Of a DNA stretch of 64,000 bases, positions 31,699 through 45,216 are shown piece by piece; the stretch's first letter is position 1, and the number at the start of each line of letters is the position of its first letter. The stretch covers positions 1 through 64,000 of the forward strand of contig JAAVTG010000375.1 of assembly GCA_011947345.1 (NCBI GenBank). Reading direction: 5' to 3'. The notes under the pieces are model-generated. The model saw nothing but the letters and a program-made list of their open reading frames with translations, ran no database searches and had not been told where the DNA came from. This DNA is from Phytophthora quininea. Taxonomy: Eukaryota; Oomycota; Peronosporomycetes; Peronosporales; Peronosporaceae. Made by a program: the position numbers and the translations under genes.

Positions 31699-33412
31699 AT
31701 GGCTTCTCCGCGCGAAGTTCTCGTGTCTGGGGATGTGAACCGCATGATCCAGTCGGAGGTGAGTGCGCTCTACAGTCGCTTGGAGTCGTTGCGTGCACAG
31801 ACTCGCTTCCCGTCCTTCGCGCCGGTCAACGTTCCGATGGTGCTGGTGCTGGGCAACCATTCCTCTGGCAAGTCGACTTTCATCAACCACATGCTGGGCC
31901 AGAGCGTACAGAAGACCGGAAGGGCCCCACAGACTGCACGTTCACAGTGCTGGCTGGAGGCCCGAGAGAGGAGCGTCTGGACGGCGCGGCGCTCACCCGC
32001 CACGCCAAGTACGGCTTCGGAGACGTGCAGAGACTCTTCGGCCGCGAGTTCGTGTCCCAAGTGGAGCTCAAGGTGGTGGCTGGCAGTCAGTTGCTAGATG
32101 AGGGGGCCTCATGGTCGTGGACTCCCCTGGGATGATCGATCCGCCCGGGACGTCGCTGGACAGAACGGACGAGGACCGAGGCTACGACTTTAAGCGCGTG
32201 GTGCAGTGGTTCGCAGACCGAGCGGACGTGATCCTGGTCATGTTCGACCCGGACAAGCCTGGCACGACGTTCGAGACGCTGGACGTGCTGACCAACTCGC
32301 TGCAGGGCATGTCGAGCAAAGTGCTGTTGATTCTCAACAAGGTGGACGACTTCCAGACGGTACACGACTTTGCGCGAGCTTACGGAGCGCTGTGCTGGAA
32401 CTTGAGCAAAGTGATCGGCAGGAAAGACCTGCCGTTCATCTACACCATGTACGTACCGAGAGAGAAGCGGGATGCTGAGAATGGACAAGACGGTGACGAT
32501 CGAAGTGGAGCTGCGGAGGCGCCTTTTAGTGTTCCTTTGATGTTGGAGCATGAGTTTGATGGCATTCGAGGCGAAGTGATCCGCGAGGTCGAGCGAGCTC
32601 CTGATCGTGCGACGGACAACATTTTGAACCTGCTGAAGGCAACGGCATCGAGATTGAAGATGCACATGACGTTGGTTGAAGCTTGTAAGCATGAATACCT
32701 GGACTTACAGACGTTCTGGAAGCGCGCTCGGATCGCAGGCATCGTGGCTGGAGTTGGGTTCACGGTGTTCTACTTGGTCCGTACGGTGGGCTCAACGGTT
32801 CCGGTGGAAGCCGTGTCGGGCAAGACTTTGACACAAGCACCGTCTGCGCCATCCTCTACTCCACAGGGCTCCACCACGACGCACCCTGCCGGCTCTAGTC
32901 ACTGGGAAAAGAACTGGTCGCAGCAAGTGGCTCGCTCGCACTCACTGTTCAAGCTTAGCACTTTCTTCAAGATTGTGTTTTCGTCTTGCGCGTCAAACCT
33001 GGCGCTTTGGAAGGCATCGGTGCTGAATCTGGACTTCAAGCGCGAAAGTGTGCTACAGTGGTTACCGTTGACCTTCCAGCGCGTCTACGGTCCATTCTTG
33101 TGCAAATCGGACCGAGCCCACGATGAAATTATGACGCAATGGAACGCCGTGCAGCCTGGTCTGGAAATGGCGCTGTCATCCACTCCGCTCGAAGAGTTCC
33201 CCACCATCGACGCGCAGGATCAAACCTTATTGGACGATGTTTTGAATTTGCACTTGCCGCGACTGGATCGCTGTGTGCGCGACCGCACTGGTGATGACCA
33301 TGCCTACCTGCGGTTCAAGCACCACAAGAGTCCCTCATCGAACATGGCAGCAGTAGCACAACCTCCAACGCAGCCAACAAAAATTACCCCTGCAGTCAAG
33401 AAGAACATTTGA
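31699..33412 (+). CDS. EHD/dynamin-superfamily membrane-remodelling GTPase, two apparent frame breaks
   Basis: ATG at 31699. G1 P-loop GNHSSGKSTFINHMLG near residues 51-66, a switch I threonine region after it, G3 DSPGMIDPP, and G4 LNKVDDF. The frame changes at CCCC 31925-31928 (inside the G1-G2 region) and at GGGGG 32102-32106 (just before G3); each is one base short, and text on both sides is well conserved. A hydrophobic segment (IAGIVAGVGFTVFYLVRTVG) follows the GTPase and helical region, so it may be membrane-anchored. The C terminus (after a Ser/Thr/Pro linker) has no EH domain. Closest in type to EHD and sarcalumenin-like GTPases, which remodel membranes; exact family uncertain. Confidence 0.8.
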
Positions 33413-33522
33413 GAGTAGATGCAGTAGTTAGTAAGCTTTGGCGCGCAATAAAATTAGTGAGACTGGCACTAGTAAGTCCTTCGCTCTAGCTTTCCTAACT
33501 AGTCCTTTGCTAGTCCAATAGC

Positions 33523-35834
33523 TTACCGCTCTACCTTGTTATCGTTTGCACTCAGCAGCTTGTCGATCTTCTCGAACTCTTTCTTGAATCGCGCCTTCAC
33601 GTTCCGCAGCTCTGCAGTCGAATTCACAGCCGGATCTCCACCGCTGGTACCGTTTGCAGCAGGTCCGCCGTCGTCATCGCCGGAGCTAACAATTTTGCGG
33701 AGGTTGGGCGACAGTTTTAGAGAATTCACGCCACCACGATCGTCTCCAACTAATACGATGGGGTCCTGCGAGTTGAACGCCAGGTGGGTGAGTTTGGCAC
33801 GTTTCACGACCTTTTGTTCGCACAACGGCTCATTCTTGTTCTCGGCGAGATCAAAGACGTGCACTTTCCGTCACTAGTCACAGCTGCAAACACAGTGGAC
33901 GAGTACGGAGCCCACGCGACGTCACCGACAGCATTTCCCAAATCGAACGACATGATAGGATCCGGCAAGTTATGATCCCAAAGCTTGACGGTCCAATCCG
34001 CACTACAGGACAGGAACGCTCGCTCGTGGAATGGATTCCATCGGACAGCGTACACGGCCATGTGATGACCTGCGTAAGTCTCGAGGTATTGTCCCGAGTA
34101 CGCCTTCGAGCATTTGTGTAGCTTGCCTTCTTCTGTTCCCACAACGAAAAGGTGCTCACTGAAGCGATTGAAATCAAAGCAGCAACCTCCGGCTAGGCCA
34201 GAAAGAGATGCCTCCTCTGGGTCGTCCTTTGCCGCGGCTACCAATTTCAGCTGCATGACAGGCTCCATCTTGAGCTCATTCTTGCTCAAGATCCAGTTGG
34301 CCACACGACCATCGGACGAAATCGAGTAGAAATTCAGCTCCTTTGCCAAATCTTCTTCCTGCCAATTGACCTGCCAAACGGGGTCTGTATGCTTGCCTGT
34401 CTTGATGGTCGCCACGTATATTGGCCGGTTTGTTTTGCTGCGGACGTCGTAGACGAGCACCGTGCCATCGTAGCAACCCACCGCCAGCAGCGCTGCATGC
34501 TGAGGGTGAAAATCTAAACACATGACCCCTGACTCGGTAGTAAACGTAAACTCAGGGTGCGACGCATTCTTCAGTGAGTAACAGCATACCACACCGCTGC
34601 CTTGCTTTAGAAAATCGTAAGACCCGAACCCAATAGCGAATAGATCCCCAAAGCGCGGGTTCCAACATACCGCCGTGACTTGCTTCTTCTTAGCCCGCTC
34701 GCTCGAGAATCGCCACAGAGGCAACAACGAGCCTTCTCCTTCCCGAAACTGATCGCTTGCGTCCTCCCAGTACTTGAAATCGTGGAAGATCTCGTCGTCT
34801 GCATTTTGATTTACCATGCGCTCAATAATTCGAAGAGTTTTCCCCATGGCTGCCGAGTGCACCATGTCATCGCCTTTCCTTTTCCCCCGCCGCCAGCACT
34901 ACCCCCACCAGCAGCTGCTGCTGGTGCTGCTGCTAGTAGTTCTGTTCCTCCTGCTGCAGCACCTCCACCGTCTTTTTCATCCTTATCTTTCTTCTGCGCC
35001 ACCTTTTGCAGCTGAATCTGCTCCCGTTGGTGTTGCTCGTAGGCGTCCATAAATGTATCATAGATTTCCCACTGCGTCACGGTGGCCATAAAGCTTACCA
35101 CCGGTGGTGGTTCTGTCTCGACCGCACGCTTCCGCAGCGGATTCGTGTACGTCTGCGCTGCTCGCTCACTGTAATTGAACTGATTCTTACCGGACTCGAA
35201 TTGTAAAGCTGCCTCGTCGATCTTCTCTCCTTTCGCCTCCGCCTCTTCTTTCGCTTGCTTGATGGCTAGCTCTCGAGCTTCTTTCTCCTCTTCAGCGAAC
35301 TTTTGATCAAAGGCAGCTTGTGTCTTGGCATCCTCTGACTCCTTATGGATCATGCTTCCATCGCAACAGAGGTGTACGTACAAGTGATCTCCAGGCCCAG
35401 GCGGGTCGACCTTGTACGTCCTCTCCTTGTAGCTGTATTTGGTGATATTGTTGGGCACATTCGGGTCGTTGGCAGTTAGAACGCGGGAAAACTCTTCGTT
35501 CAACTCCTGAAGTGATAGCTTTAACTGATTATCAGGAACCACGACTCTCTTCACCTAATGGTTTGCAAACGAATCATCGTCGCATTAGCGAAAACCCTTG
35601 CAAGCAATACGCAGCAACACGTACTGGCTCGTGGTATGCGTCCATTTCGTCGTTATCCTGTCCCGTTCCGGATAGAGTGCCATCGGCGGCACCACCCCCG
35701 CCACCTGAACCCCCAGTACCTCCTCCTGCAGCCCCGCCCTTGTCGTGACCATCTCCCAAAACTGTTGCAGCGGCCTTCGAATGGTCCTTCGCTTTCTTCT
35801 TCACTACTGACCCGTGCGGCTTCTTCGGCCCCAT
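33523..35834 (-). CDS. DNAI1: Axonemal (outer-arm) dynein intermediate chain 1
   Basis: Exon 1 35625-35834 (ATG at 35834, [18 protein letters not shown]), 70-nt intron, then 33523-35554. Diagnostic features: [20 protein letters not shown], an Ala/Gly-rich low-complexity stretch at about 34890-35000, [40 protein letters not shown], then WD40 repeats with [74 protein letters not shown] and [20 protein letters not shown]. Frame changes near 34885 (G/A runs) and near 33865 (AAA) are both one base short. The protein anchors outer-arm dynein to flagellar doublets; its presence shows a flagellate life stage. Confidence 0.95.
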
Positions 35835-36104
35835 GTCCTGCCCAGCTACTCGGTAAATTTGAGATTGCTCGAAGATCGCGCCTCTTGCTGCAAAAACGTC
35901 CGCAGACCTTTCGCGATCCAATCCAACACAAGCATATCAACATGAAGAATTCATGACATAGTTGTTAGAACTGTCAAAGAGTCAGGCCCTAGCGAGGGCA
36001 TTCGGAGTCGCTGGACAGAGCCATCCGTGCCGCTCGTGAAGAATGCATCGTTCGTAGCAACTGCATCGGTCACACCCCACGACGAATTGGTCTGCACATA
36101 ACTA

Positions 36105-39100
36105 TCAGTACTTGGAAACCAACAAATTGACCTCGCCAGATGAACTCACCACGTTGATTGCCACGTTCGATGCGGCATCTCCGAGGAAATTCGAGGCTGC
36201 GTCGCCTAGGAACGATGGCTTGACGTGAACCTTGTTGAGGAAGGCAACCTCGCGGAAGATCGGCAGCGACCAGATCTTCACATCGCCACCAGCTGATCCA
36301 GAGAGCACACAATTTCCGCTCGGGTGGAGCACGAGTGTCTTGATCGGTGTTTCGTGCGCGTTCGATATCGTATGCAGCACACGACGTTGCCTCATGTCGA
36401 ACACACTCAATGCTCCGCCAGTGCCGCCCGAAATGAGTAATTGATGCGTTGAAGAAAAAGCTACAGCTGTGGCGCCGGCAGGATGGCAAGCTGGAGCTGC
36501 TACAAGCGCCTTCGAGGTGGGCAATAGCGTATCCCATACACACATATTCTCTTCCTGCATGCAGCACAAACCCAGTATCGTATCGTCAACCTCCAGAATT
36601 ACGCAAGCAAATGCAGAAATGGCGTACTCTGATGATAGTCCGACAGTGGCAACGCTACTGCTTGAATTGAGGAATGCGAGTCCTTTTGCACCTTTGTCGT
36701 GACACTTAAACAAATTCAAGCAATATTAGTATCAGTTGTTGGCACTCTATCGATAGCAATGACGTACAACGATCTCACGGTAGTACGGGACTCGATCCAG
36801 GTCGGCAAACTTCCACAGGAACAGGTGACCCACAGCATCCACGGCACCGAGCTGCACCAAAACAAAACCGGTCAATACAATGCATTCTGTCTAACGAACA
36901 CCAATAGGCCGCACATGCTGTCCAAGGCTATCAAATTCGAGCGCCTTGATGCTCCGCCAACCGGACATCATGGACGGGCTGGTTGGGTATGGCTACGCAG
37001 ATCAAAGCAAACAATCAGCAAGTACCGGTCATGTGGCAGACTAATGGAAACGCAGCACTTACCGCTACAACGTCTTTCGTTTGGAAGGCACAGATAGAAC
37101 TGAGACGGTCGTACGACCACAGGTGCACACGGCCTTTGTGGTTTCCAGACACAAAAAGTGGCAAGAATGGATGAGAAGCCACAGCTGTCGGTTTGAAGCT
37201 CGTCATCTTCGGTTCTGATGGAGATGCAAGTAGATGGAGGGGGAAGGAGGACCGGTCGGCATACGGACAGTCATACCGCTCGATGGAGACAGCACGTCAT
37301 GGGGGTTAGTTGTGAATCCTCCACTGTGCAATGCGTCAGGTGTCTTTTGTCGGCCCTTTGCTGGTGAAGGCTGCGACGGATCTGATGGAAAGAACGCCGG
37401 CGCTTGTGGGGATGCATAAATGCCCTTGAATTGGAACCGACGACCATCGGCATAGTCCATACAACTTGCTCGGAAAATACCCTTGTTGGTGCACACGCTC
37501 ACATCAGTGTCCTGGCCAGACGCCCGGTTGAAGCACATCGCTTTAATGTTTGTCTCGCTGCGATACACACACTGCACCTGCACAGCAGCAGAAGTCGGCA
37601 TTGTTGCCATACGCCGTTTGAGTTGATCAGTGAGGCTTGTCGCTCTCGAAAGGGACGACGCATTCTCAGCAACACTTGACAACAGCAACTTCTGCGACCG
37701 CGTCAACGCTGTTTTTCTTGAGACGGGCTCTGGAAGTCGTCCCCACCGAATCTCTTCGTTGATTTTCTCGCTACAACACTCCAGTTGAGAGTTTAATCGA
37801 AGCAACAGTTCGTGCTTGTCCGCGAAAAGTTCCACAAGAAGAAGCCACGGACAGCGCTCGCACTCGCATTTCAACAATTGTCGCCTGCTGCCGCGACCAG
37901 CGTGTTGTGGCGATGGTGGTGAGCCTGGCGATTCCGACATAAATGCGCGTGGACTGCCGACGCGTTTAGGAGAAGGAGATCGAGGTGACCCCAATGACGA
38001 CGTTGAATCTGATTGTGTCACCGAGAACGGGCTGAAGAAGAAGCTGGCGAGGTCGCACAATAAGTGCTTCGTCGAAAACTCAGCCAGCTTATTACTGTAA
38101 TTGCGCCAGGCGTCCACGAGTTTGTTGGAAATGTCTGTGGTCGTGCCCACCACGTCTCCCATGACCTTCGACAGATGAGCAGGCATAGCTCCAGCTGCCA
38201 TTACAAGCACTAGCCCCCAATATGAGCAGTACGAGTACAGCGGGGTCGGTAAATCGAAGGAAGGCGTTGGGTGGTGAAGTCGACTGGTTTTCACCGCTGC
38301 AGCGAATTCGTCCAGCTCTTGCTCCAACATGATTACTACTTGATACAGCACGGGGATATCTTGCTGGAGCGCGTTAGCACTGGACGTCGATTTCGAGCGG
38401 CGAAGAGGAGTGCACATTATGCAAATGTCGCCCCCTGCGATCTCATTTAGTGTTTCTTCGAAATTTGGTGGCAGGGAATCCTTATGTGGGAAAATCAAAC
38501 TGAGCACACGGTACAAGCAACACGGGTTCTTCAAATACCGACAGCAAACACAGATCACGCTGTACACCGCCGCTACAGCAATGCGAACAAATTCTCGGTT
38601 CGGTAGAATCGATCGCTGCTTCACCGGTTTCGAGTAAAAGTACTGCAACCAAAGAAGCAGTCGAATCGCCATTGCCAATAAATCGGAGCAGGTCTGATCC
38701 ACTTTGCGCGTGTGCAAGTAGTCCGTGGCTGCGGACATAAGGTCGCCAGACGCCACTTTCACGACACCTTCCGCAATTACCTCTACGAAGTGGGGCAACG
38801 GGCTCGAAAATGCGAACTTTGGGCCTGATGGGTCCTCAGAGTGGTTCCAGCCTGACACCAGGAAATCCAGGGCAGCAAGACGGCCGGAATGAACCAATGA
38901 CTCGACGACAGAGGCTCTCACTGAGTGTTCCAAATACTCTTGGCTCGTTTCTGGGATTCCAGGTATTGCAAAGTCGCCTCCGCCATGGACGACACATTGA
39001 ATCTCTTCGTTTAAACGTTCTTCCAGGTCAAAACGAGACCCGTTTGAAGACGTCGCTGGCGATGTCATTGAATCGCGCATAGACTTCAGAAAAGTGGCAT

Positions 39101-42100
39101 ACAAATAATCCACCTGACTGCCCACGGCAGCAGCTAGAACACGCCGCCGATACCCCAGGAAAGCAGCTGCGTTGGGATTATTAGCGCGTTCTCGACGGAA
39201 TTCTTGGATAAATGCAGCGGTATCACGTTGCTGGATTAGTGCAGCGACAGAAAGACCTGCATCTTGCATTCGAAGTAACGCTGCGGTATTCAACTGTATA
39301 ATCTTCTCCTTCGTCGCCGATTTCATAGGCACAATCGTTTTCCGGAGAAATCTCAAGAGGTCACACGCGCCGAGAAGGCTCTTCCCGAATGCTGACCAAT
39401 ACAGCGTGCGAAGCAGCGAGTCCGAACCTTCACTAACTCCAAACACGCTGCGCATTTCAATATTCGGTGGCGTCATTAAAGCGTCGATAGCGCTGTTCAT
39501 CTCACCAAGAAAGTACTTGATTAGGAAGCACATATATACGTCACCGCGCTCGCAAGCTCTTGTCCAAACAGTGGCCTTGAGAAAATCAACACAGACACTC
39601 TCCGATTCAGGTGGTGTATCCGTACTTAATGTCCCCGAACTCTTTGCAGGGTCAACACCAACTCCACGAAGGCTACTGCTTAGACCAGTAAAGGAGGCCT
39701 GCGAGAAATCAGCCCCTCCTGTACAGCTCGTAGATTCATCATCCCCGAAATCCCACTTCTCTGAAATTCGGGCAATGAGAAAGGATAAAACAAGAGTGTC
39801 GTCCGCATTTTCAGCAACCGATACTGCCTCAGCAGTCTTTCCACCGAGCAAAAGAATGCCGCCGACAGCTCGTATCGCTGTTTTGTTTTCAGAACGTATG
39901 CATTCTTGATAGCTGCATTTTTCCAACGAATATCGGCAAAGTTGTTGCTGAGAAGCTCCGAAATACGTGCTTCGTGGGCCATCTTGAAAAGACTTGCCAG
40001 TAGCTTCGTTTTCCCCAAAAGCACGTAGAAGACAGCGACAGAAAACGGATCACGGATCGCTGCATATTCTGCTTGGGCCACTTTCTCCGCAAACTGAACA
40101 AGTTTTGTTGAACTTTTCAACCAAAACGGTAGCCGTAAACGCTTCATTTCCTTCCAGGTCATTGTTGACTCTGGGAAGCACTCCTGAAGCAACTCAGACT
40201 GGAAGTCACTGATAGCTCCCCACGCTACTTGAAGTGAGCAAATGCCTGCTATAGCATCATGATTTGCGACCGAACCTGTTGGATCTGCGGTTGGTTGCTC
40301 TGCATGCTCATCTTCGAGATCACTACCGGCAGCTGTAGTCTGCTGGTTACGATTCGTAACTGCTTCAACGGGCCATAATAAGATGCTTGGAATCGGAGGG
40401 CAGCTTCGTCTTTCTGTCGGCCACTGTCATGCTCCCACAACAGGGTTTTCTTTAGATTAGCAACGATAGCAAGGAAAACTTCTGCTTCTTCGGTCATCAT
40501 AAACGACAACGAGCGCTTGTGTTCCTTGAAAAACTTTTCAAATTCGTCAGTTTCCAGCTTTGATTTTGCTGGGCCAGCAGACACATCGCTAACAGAATCA
40601 TTCGCAGAAGCAATGTCAGTAGATCGAGGAGCAAATAACATGTCTGCTCGGTCCCCGCCCGACCCACTAGTCGCGCTGAATCCATACCGACGCGACGACC
40701 CAAAATCCATAGCAAATAGGTCGCTTGCTCGTGCCGGAGCCGACGTCGCCATCGTCGCATTATTCCCACGCATTGTCTTTCCTTTTAAGTAGATGTCAGA
40801 TCGTTCTTCGCCCTTGCTTTCCGACGCGTACGGACTCCCAAGTAACTCGGACAGCGATATCAACGGAAGTGTTCGAAGAGAGGTGTCATCCGACATGCGA
40901 AGATAGCAGGCTTCTTCATGCTTCACGATTTGGGTTTTCACATGGTCCAGGATTTTTCGAGCGTCTGGAATGACCCACGTGCTAGCAGAAACATTAATAT
41001 AATGGGATGGTGAGCTGGAAAAGCTTTAGACGGGAGTTGGGATCCAAGAGTCTGCCCACGCAAAGAGTACGCTTGAGATGTAAGTAATTGCGGCAGCGGA
41101 GACGACCCAACACCATCGATATCCCGAAGGTTTAAATGAGCCAAACTCGACCCGACCAGGAGGAGACCATAACTTGAAAGCGATGATATGTTATCGGGTC
41201 TCACACTGAAGCGGCTTGAAGACCAGGAAATACTCCACTTGTTTGTTGGCATAGAGCAATCAAATTTCATCGTGCCGATTGTCGTTGTTGACAAGAAAAG
41301 AAGTTCACAGTCTCTCTCGGGTGTGACTGCTGGAGTCCACTCCAGAGCTACCACTCGACCAAATTGTTTATGCGGGATTTCAACGACTCCTTCTAAGGAC
41401 GTTTGCTTTACGGGAAGAAAACACACCTGATCGTCCATTGCACTGGATTCCGCGGAGCCTCCTTCGAAGAGGATTGCAACTCGCCCACAAGAGCTTATAC
41501 TGAAGTGTTTGAATTTAAATTGCTCGTCCGTCAAGTGGAACTCCATATGCGATCTCTGCGCCTCGGTCGCCTTTCGCATCAGTGCAGCAACATCGATCTG
41601 ATAGGCACGATTAACTTCGAGTAAGTCGTCAAGATCTGCAAATGTCCAAATCGTTAGCTGCGAGTCTGCATCAAAACTAGCGAAGGTGACTTCAAATGGA
41701 TTTAGAAGTGCAACGCCAGCAATACTCAATATTCTTGGTCCATCAAGATTGACTATCGTTTTCCGGAATAATTGCACTGAAGGGGCCAGAGAGTCGGGTG
41801 GCATAGTCTCAAACGAAAATACCCAAATGATCAGTTCTGTGCCACCTTCATGCAATCCCACGACCATATTATAATCCTTTGCTGGCGCGTCCGTTGCGGG
41901 TCGACTGAAGAGTGACGAACTGTTCGACCACTCAATTTTCACTGACTCAGGGATAGATACCGATATCAGATCCCCCAATTCGTAGTTTTCGTTGTCATCC
42001 ATGAAGCACGCTGAAAGACTCAAACGTTACTCCCAACTCCAAGCACGGGACCACGCGAGTCTTGAGGAATCTTACCAGGTATCACCAATGCAACATGCAA

Positions 42101-44172
42101 CTTCCCGCCGATTAATAAAAAAGTGCGCCTCGCTCTTCATAGAACGCTGTGTGTGTGACTGAGCCGTTTGCATTGCCAAGTTTCGAGCAGAACGCAACAT
42201 CAAGCTTACGCAGTGAGGCGCTTGCTTTGGATACATTTAGTCGTCCGCCCATGTTGGTGGCAGCAATCTTCATCGTCGTCCACACATATCTGCATGTGTC
42301 CGGTTAGTGATTATACTTGCAACTGAGAGCGACGCCGGCCGGATGTCCCCGGGGTTCTTGGCACTCATCATACTGCTGCACACGGATGAGATTTCGAAAC
42401 TTTCAACGGAATATGACACCATGCCCTGTTGTACTTGGCCATGAATGTTCAATCGAGCAAGGCGTAGATAGCTTTCTTCCGTTTTGCGCTGAAACAGAAC
42501 TTCAATACTGAAATCCGACGGACACTTTTCCTGATCTATCGCAGCATAACGTTAAATTAGCTATTGTAGCGCACCCAAATTGATTCAGGCAAGTAAGTAC
42601 CTTGATAATCTGGGGTATTGACACTATACACTTGTGCATCGACAAGATAGCTACGAAGTTCACCAAAACTAAACAGAAGAGATAAACGCGGCGTAACACC
42701 CTGTTCAATCCATCCCATTGTCAACAGTATTCGTCAGAATTTGAAAAATATCTAAACATCCAATGCAGATAGATGTACGTACTGAAAAGGGAATGGATTC
42801 TTCGCGAAAAAGACAAAGTTCGCCATCATTTAGTACACCATATAACAGATGAACGGCAAACGTTTTCTCCAATGCAACGTTCCCGCAAATGAAGGCCTCT
42901 CCGGCATAGGTATCTGCTACAGCACCACTGCGGTCACCCAGAAGCTTCGCGTTCATTTGTGCACTGCCATCCATTCGCTGGCTGGCCAATTCGTTCCGGC
43001 GTGCCTCGTCAAGTGACCCATAGCCGTAGTGGAATAGGCAAAGAGCATCCAGCACAGTATTTTCACTCAGCAAGACTTCCTGTATGGATGATACTGCCTT
43101 CGGGCCTTGTGAGTCCAATAGTGGTCCACTAAACCAAAGAGTCTAACCTGATTCTCTCCTAGTGCTTCATTGTCGTCAGGAAAAGACGAGAGACAGAAAT
43201 CCTCAGCTGCAAACATTTTCCACAACACAAACGAGCGCACTGGCACAATATTTTCTCGCCAGATCGATACATTCCCGGCTCGATCTAACGTGAACAGCAT
43301 TTCATAAGACGCAACGGTTGTTGCGACAGGCTCCCGTGCACTAAACAAATTAGTATCCTTTGCCCATTTCATAGTGACCAGCGCGCGGGTATGCGCCAAG
43401 AACACCGCCATTGGTTCACTTTCATGAGGTGACAACTCGCCGAGACTCCAGAGTTTCACGATCCTGTCGTGCTGCCCTGCAGTCGCCGCGAAGCGGCCAC
43501 TAGGAGCTATATCAAAGTGCCGCACAGGCTCCAATGACCTTGGTATTGTATCCAGATCTCCACTCATCAGCGTCACTGTTCGCTGGAGATAGACCTGCAC
43601 AGAGTCGTCCACCAATTTCCAAATGGATAATTTCTCTCCAGTCCCTAAGAGAAACAAGTCGTCCCCACTCTCGACCCATTCGAGATGGTTCAGCAGTCTG
43701 TCCTCACTTTTCCAGCGCACCGACTCTGCCCAGCGGGGCAACTGCAGGTGTAAATGGGCCCTAACATAGTCTGCTCCAGGCATAGCGTCGCTCTTGATTC
43801 TAGTGGGCAATAGATCCCCTGCGTCTTCTCTGTTAGAGGCGCTGGAAGCCGCGACGGCAGCCACTCGGCTGGACGTGGCGCTCGAGGGCATCAGCAGCAC
43901 ACCGCGGCCTTCGTCAATGCAGACAGCTAGCGCACCTCTCGCTGCCTTACTGGGGTTGAAGCGCACACAGCGCAGCGGATCTTGGGCATCCCAGACCTGC
44001 CATAGCTCGAACTTGCGGCCGGGTGCCTCCACCAGCACACCACCAGCCTTTCCACGGCGTACACCAAGTAGCGACTAGACTCGAATACTGCCTGGCACAC
44101 TAACAGGTCCGCAGTGGGGCCTGGAGACGGCGCGCAGACCGCCGCAATCGACTCTTCCAGGCGGAAGACCAT
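36105..44172 (-). CDS. RAVE-complex subunit Rav1 / DmX-like (rabconnectin-3 alpha)
   Basis: An 8-kb gene, ATG at 44172 (MVFRLEESIAAVCAPSPGPT). The N terminus carries a WD40-type propeller (LRCVRFNPSKAARGALAVCI; FDIAPSGRFAATAGQHDRIV; MKWAKDTNLFSAREPV). The centre is the Rav1 C-domain: FPAHHPIILMFLLARG, SELLQECFPESTMTWKEMKR, PFSVAVFYVLLGKTKLLASL, NNFADIRWKNAAIKNAYVLK and GGKTAEAVSVAENADD. C-terminal WD40 repeats follow (FKPTAVASHPFLPLFVSGNH; SGNCVLSGSAGGDVKIWSLP) to the stop at 36105. Short introns interrupt the 42000-43100 and 36700-37210 regions. Frame changes, each one base short, occur near 44060, 40975 (GGG), 40255 and 39850 (TTTT). The protein assembles V-ATPase V1 onto V0 at endosomes and vacuoles. 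Oddity: an eight-residue FLGDAASN tandem repeat near 36170-36217. Confidence 0.85.
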
Positions 44173-44283
44173 CGGCGCTTGAAGTGAAAATTGCAGTAGC
44201 GTATTGTAATATTTTCAACAAGAAGTTATTGTAACATTTCTCGTAGACCAATATTATTGGTCATCAATATAACAATAGCAAAA

Positions 44284-45216
44284 ATGGCTCAGCCCAGCAG
44301 CGCAGGCAAGCGCATCCCGACGTCGCAGGACGCGCTGGACGCGTTCGTGACGACGCAGCTGCTGGACAATGGCATGGACGCGATCGCTACCAAGATCAAC
44401 TTTCTGCACGGTAAGATCCTGCGCTGCGGGACCAGCGACAGCGACGTCAAGGCCAAGAAGTGGGCGAGGCAACTTCAGCACTGGCTGGCGCTGGGCTGCC
44501 GGTTGCTGGCCAAGCAGCGGCGGCAGATGGACCATTGCATCGGCCGCGTGGAGAGTGACTTTAACCGCGGCTTGGTGGGGCTGGGCGGCCGACAGAAGGA
44601 CGAAGAGGAGGAGAACGTCTACAGCAAGACGTACAACCAGCCGAGAGCGACGTCAGCAGAGACCGACGGCTATGTAGGCGTGCTGGTGCCCAACAAGGAG
44701 GACATTCTGGCGGTGGGACGTCACGTCGCTGCAAAAGTGGCTCGCAGTCATGAGCTATGGATCATGTGTCGCGTTGTGGCGTTTAACGAGGAGTCCAACA
44801 CATACGAGGTGGAGGACGTGGACGCCGGCGACGAGGAAGAAGACGCACCGAGACGACACTATATTGTGCCGTGGCAGCAAGTGGTAGAGCTGCCGGGTGA
44901 TTCGTTGCCGGATGGAGAGTGGATCCATTATGCGGAGAACGAGCGCGTGATGGCCATGTACCCCAACACGACCAGCTTCTTCCGCAGCACCATCCGAGTA
45001 CCGAATCCGAAAGTGAGTACTGTTCAGAGTTGCGGGAAGCAGTACAGGTAATGGTGGCGAGCAAGAGACTGATGCGTTTAACGTTGCATTCTGTGACAGG
45101 GCGCGCCGTACGTGATTCTGAAGTTCGACGAGGACGAGGACGAGCAAGGTTGCATTCCAGACAGGAAGGTGCCGTTCCGCTTCGTGGCTCCGCTCAAGCC
45201 GTGGCATTCAAAGTAA
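44284..45216 (+). CDS. SGF29: SAGA-associated factor 29 (SGF29), tandem Tudor
   Basis: Exons 44284-45012 and 45100-45216, with an 87-nt intron; 281 residues. The N-terminal half is a helical region (LDAFVTTQLLDNGMDAIATK; ARQLQHWLALGCRLLAKQRR). The C-terminal half is the SGF29 tandem Tudor domain: VGRHVAAKVARSHELWIMCR, VVAFNEESNTYEVEDVD, YIVPWQQVVELP, RVMAMYPNTTSFFRSTI and, after the intron, GAPYVILKFDEDED with FRFVAPLKPW. Aromatic residues of the kind that read H3K4me2/3 are present. It recruits SAGA to promoters. It starts 112 bp from the divergent RAV1-like gene, so the two share a promoter region. No frame breaks. Confidence 0.93.

Noticed and set aside
34890..35010. Ala/Gly/GCT-type low-complexity tract as a separate repeat element
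   Set aside because: It lies in frame inside the DNAI1 linker, where relatives also have a variable charged or low-complexity segment.
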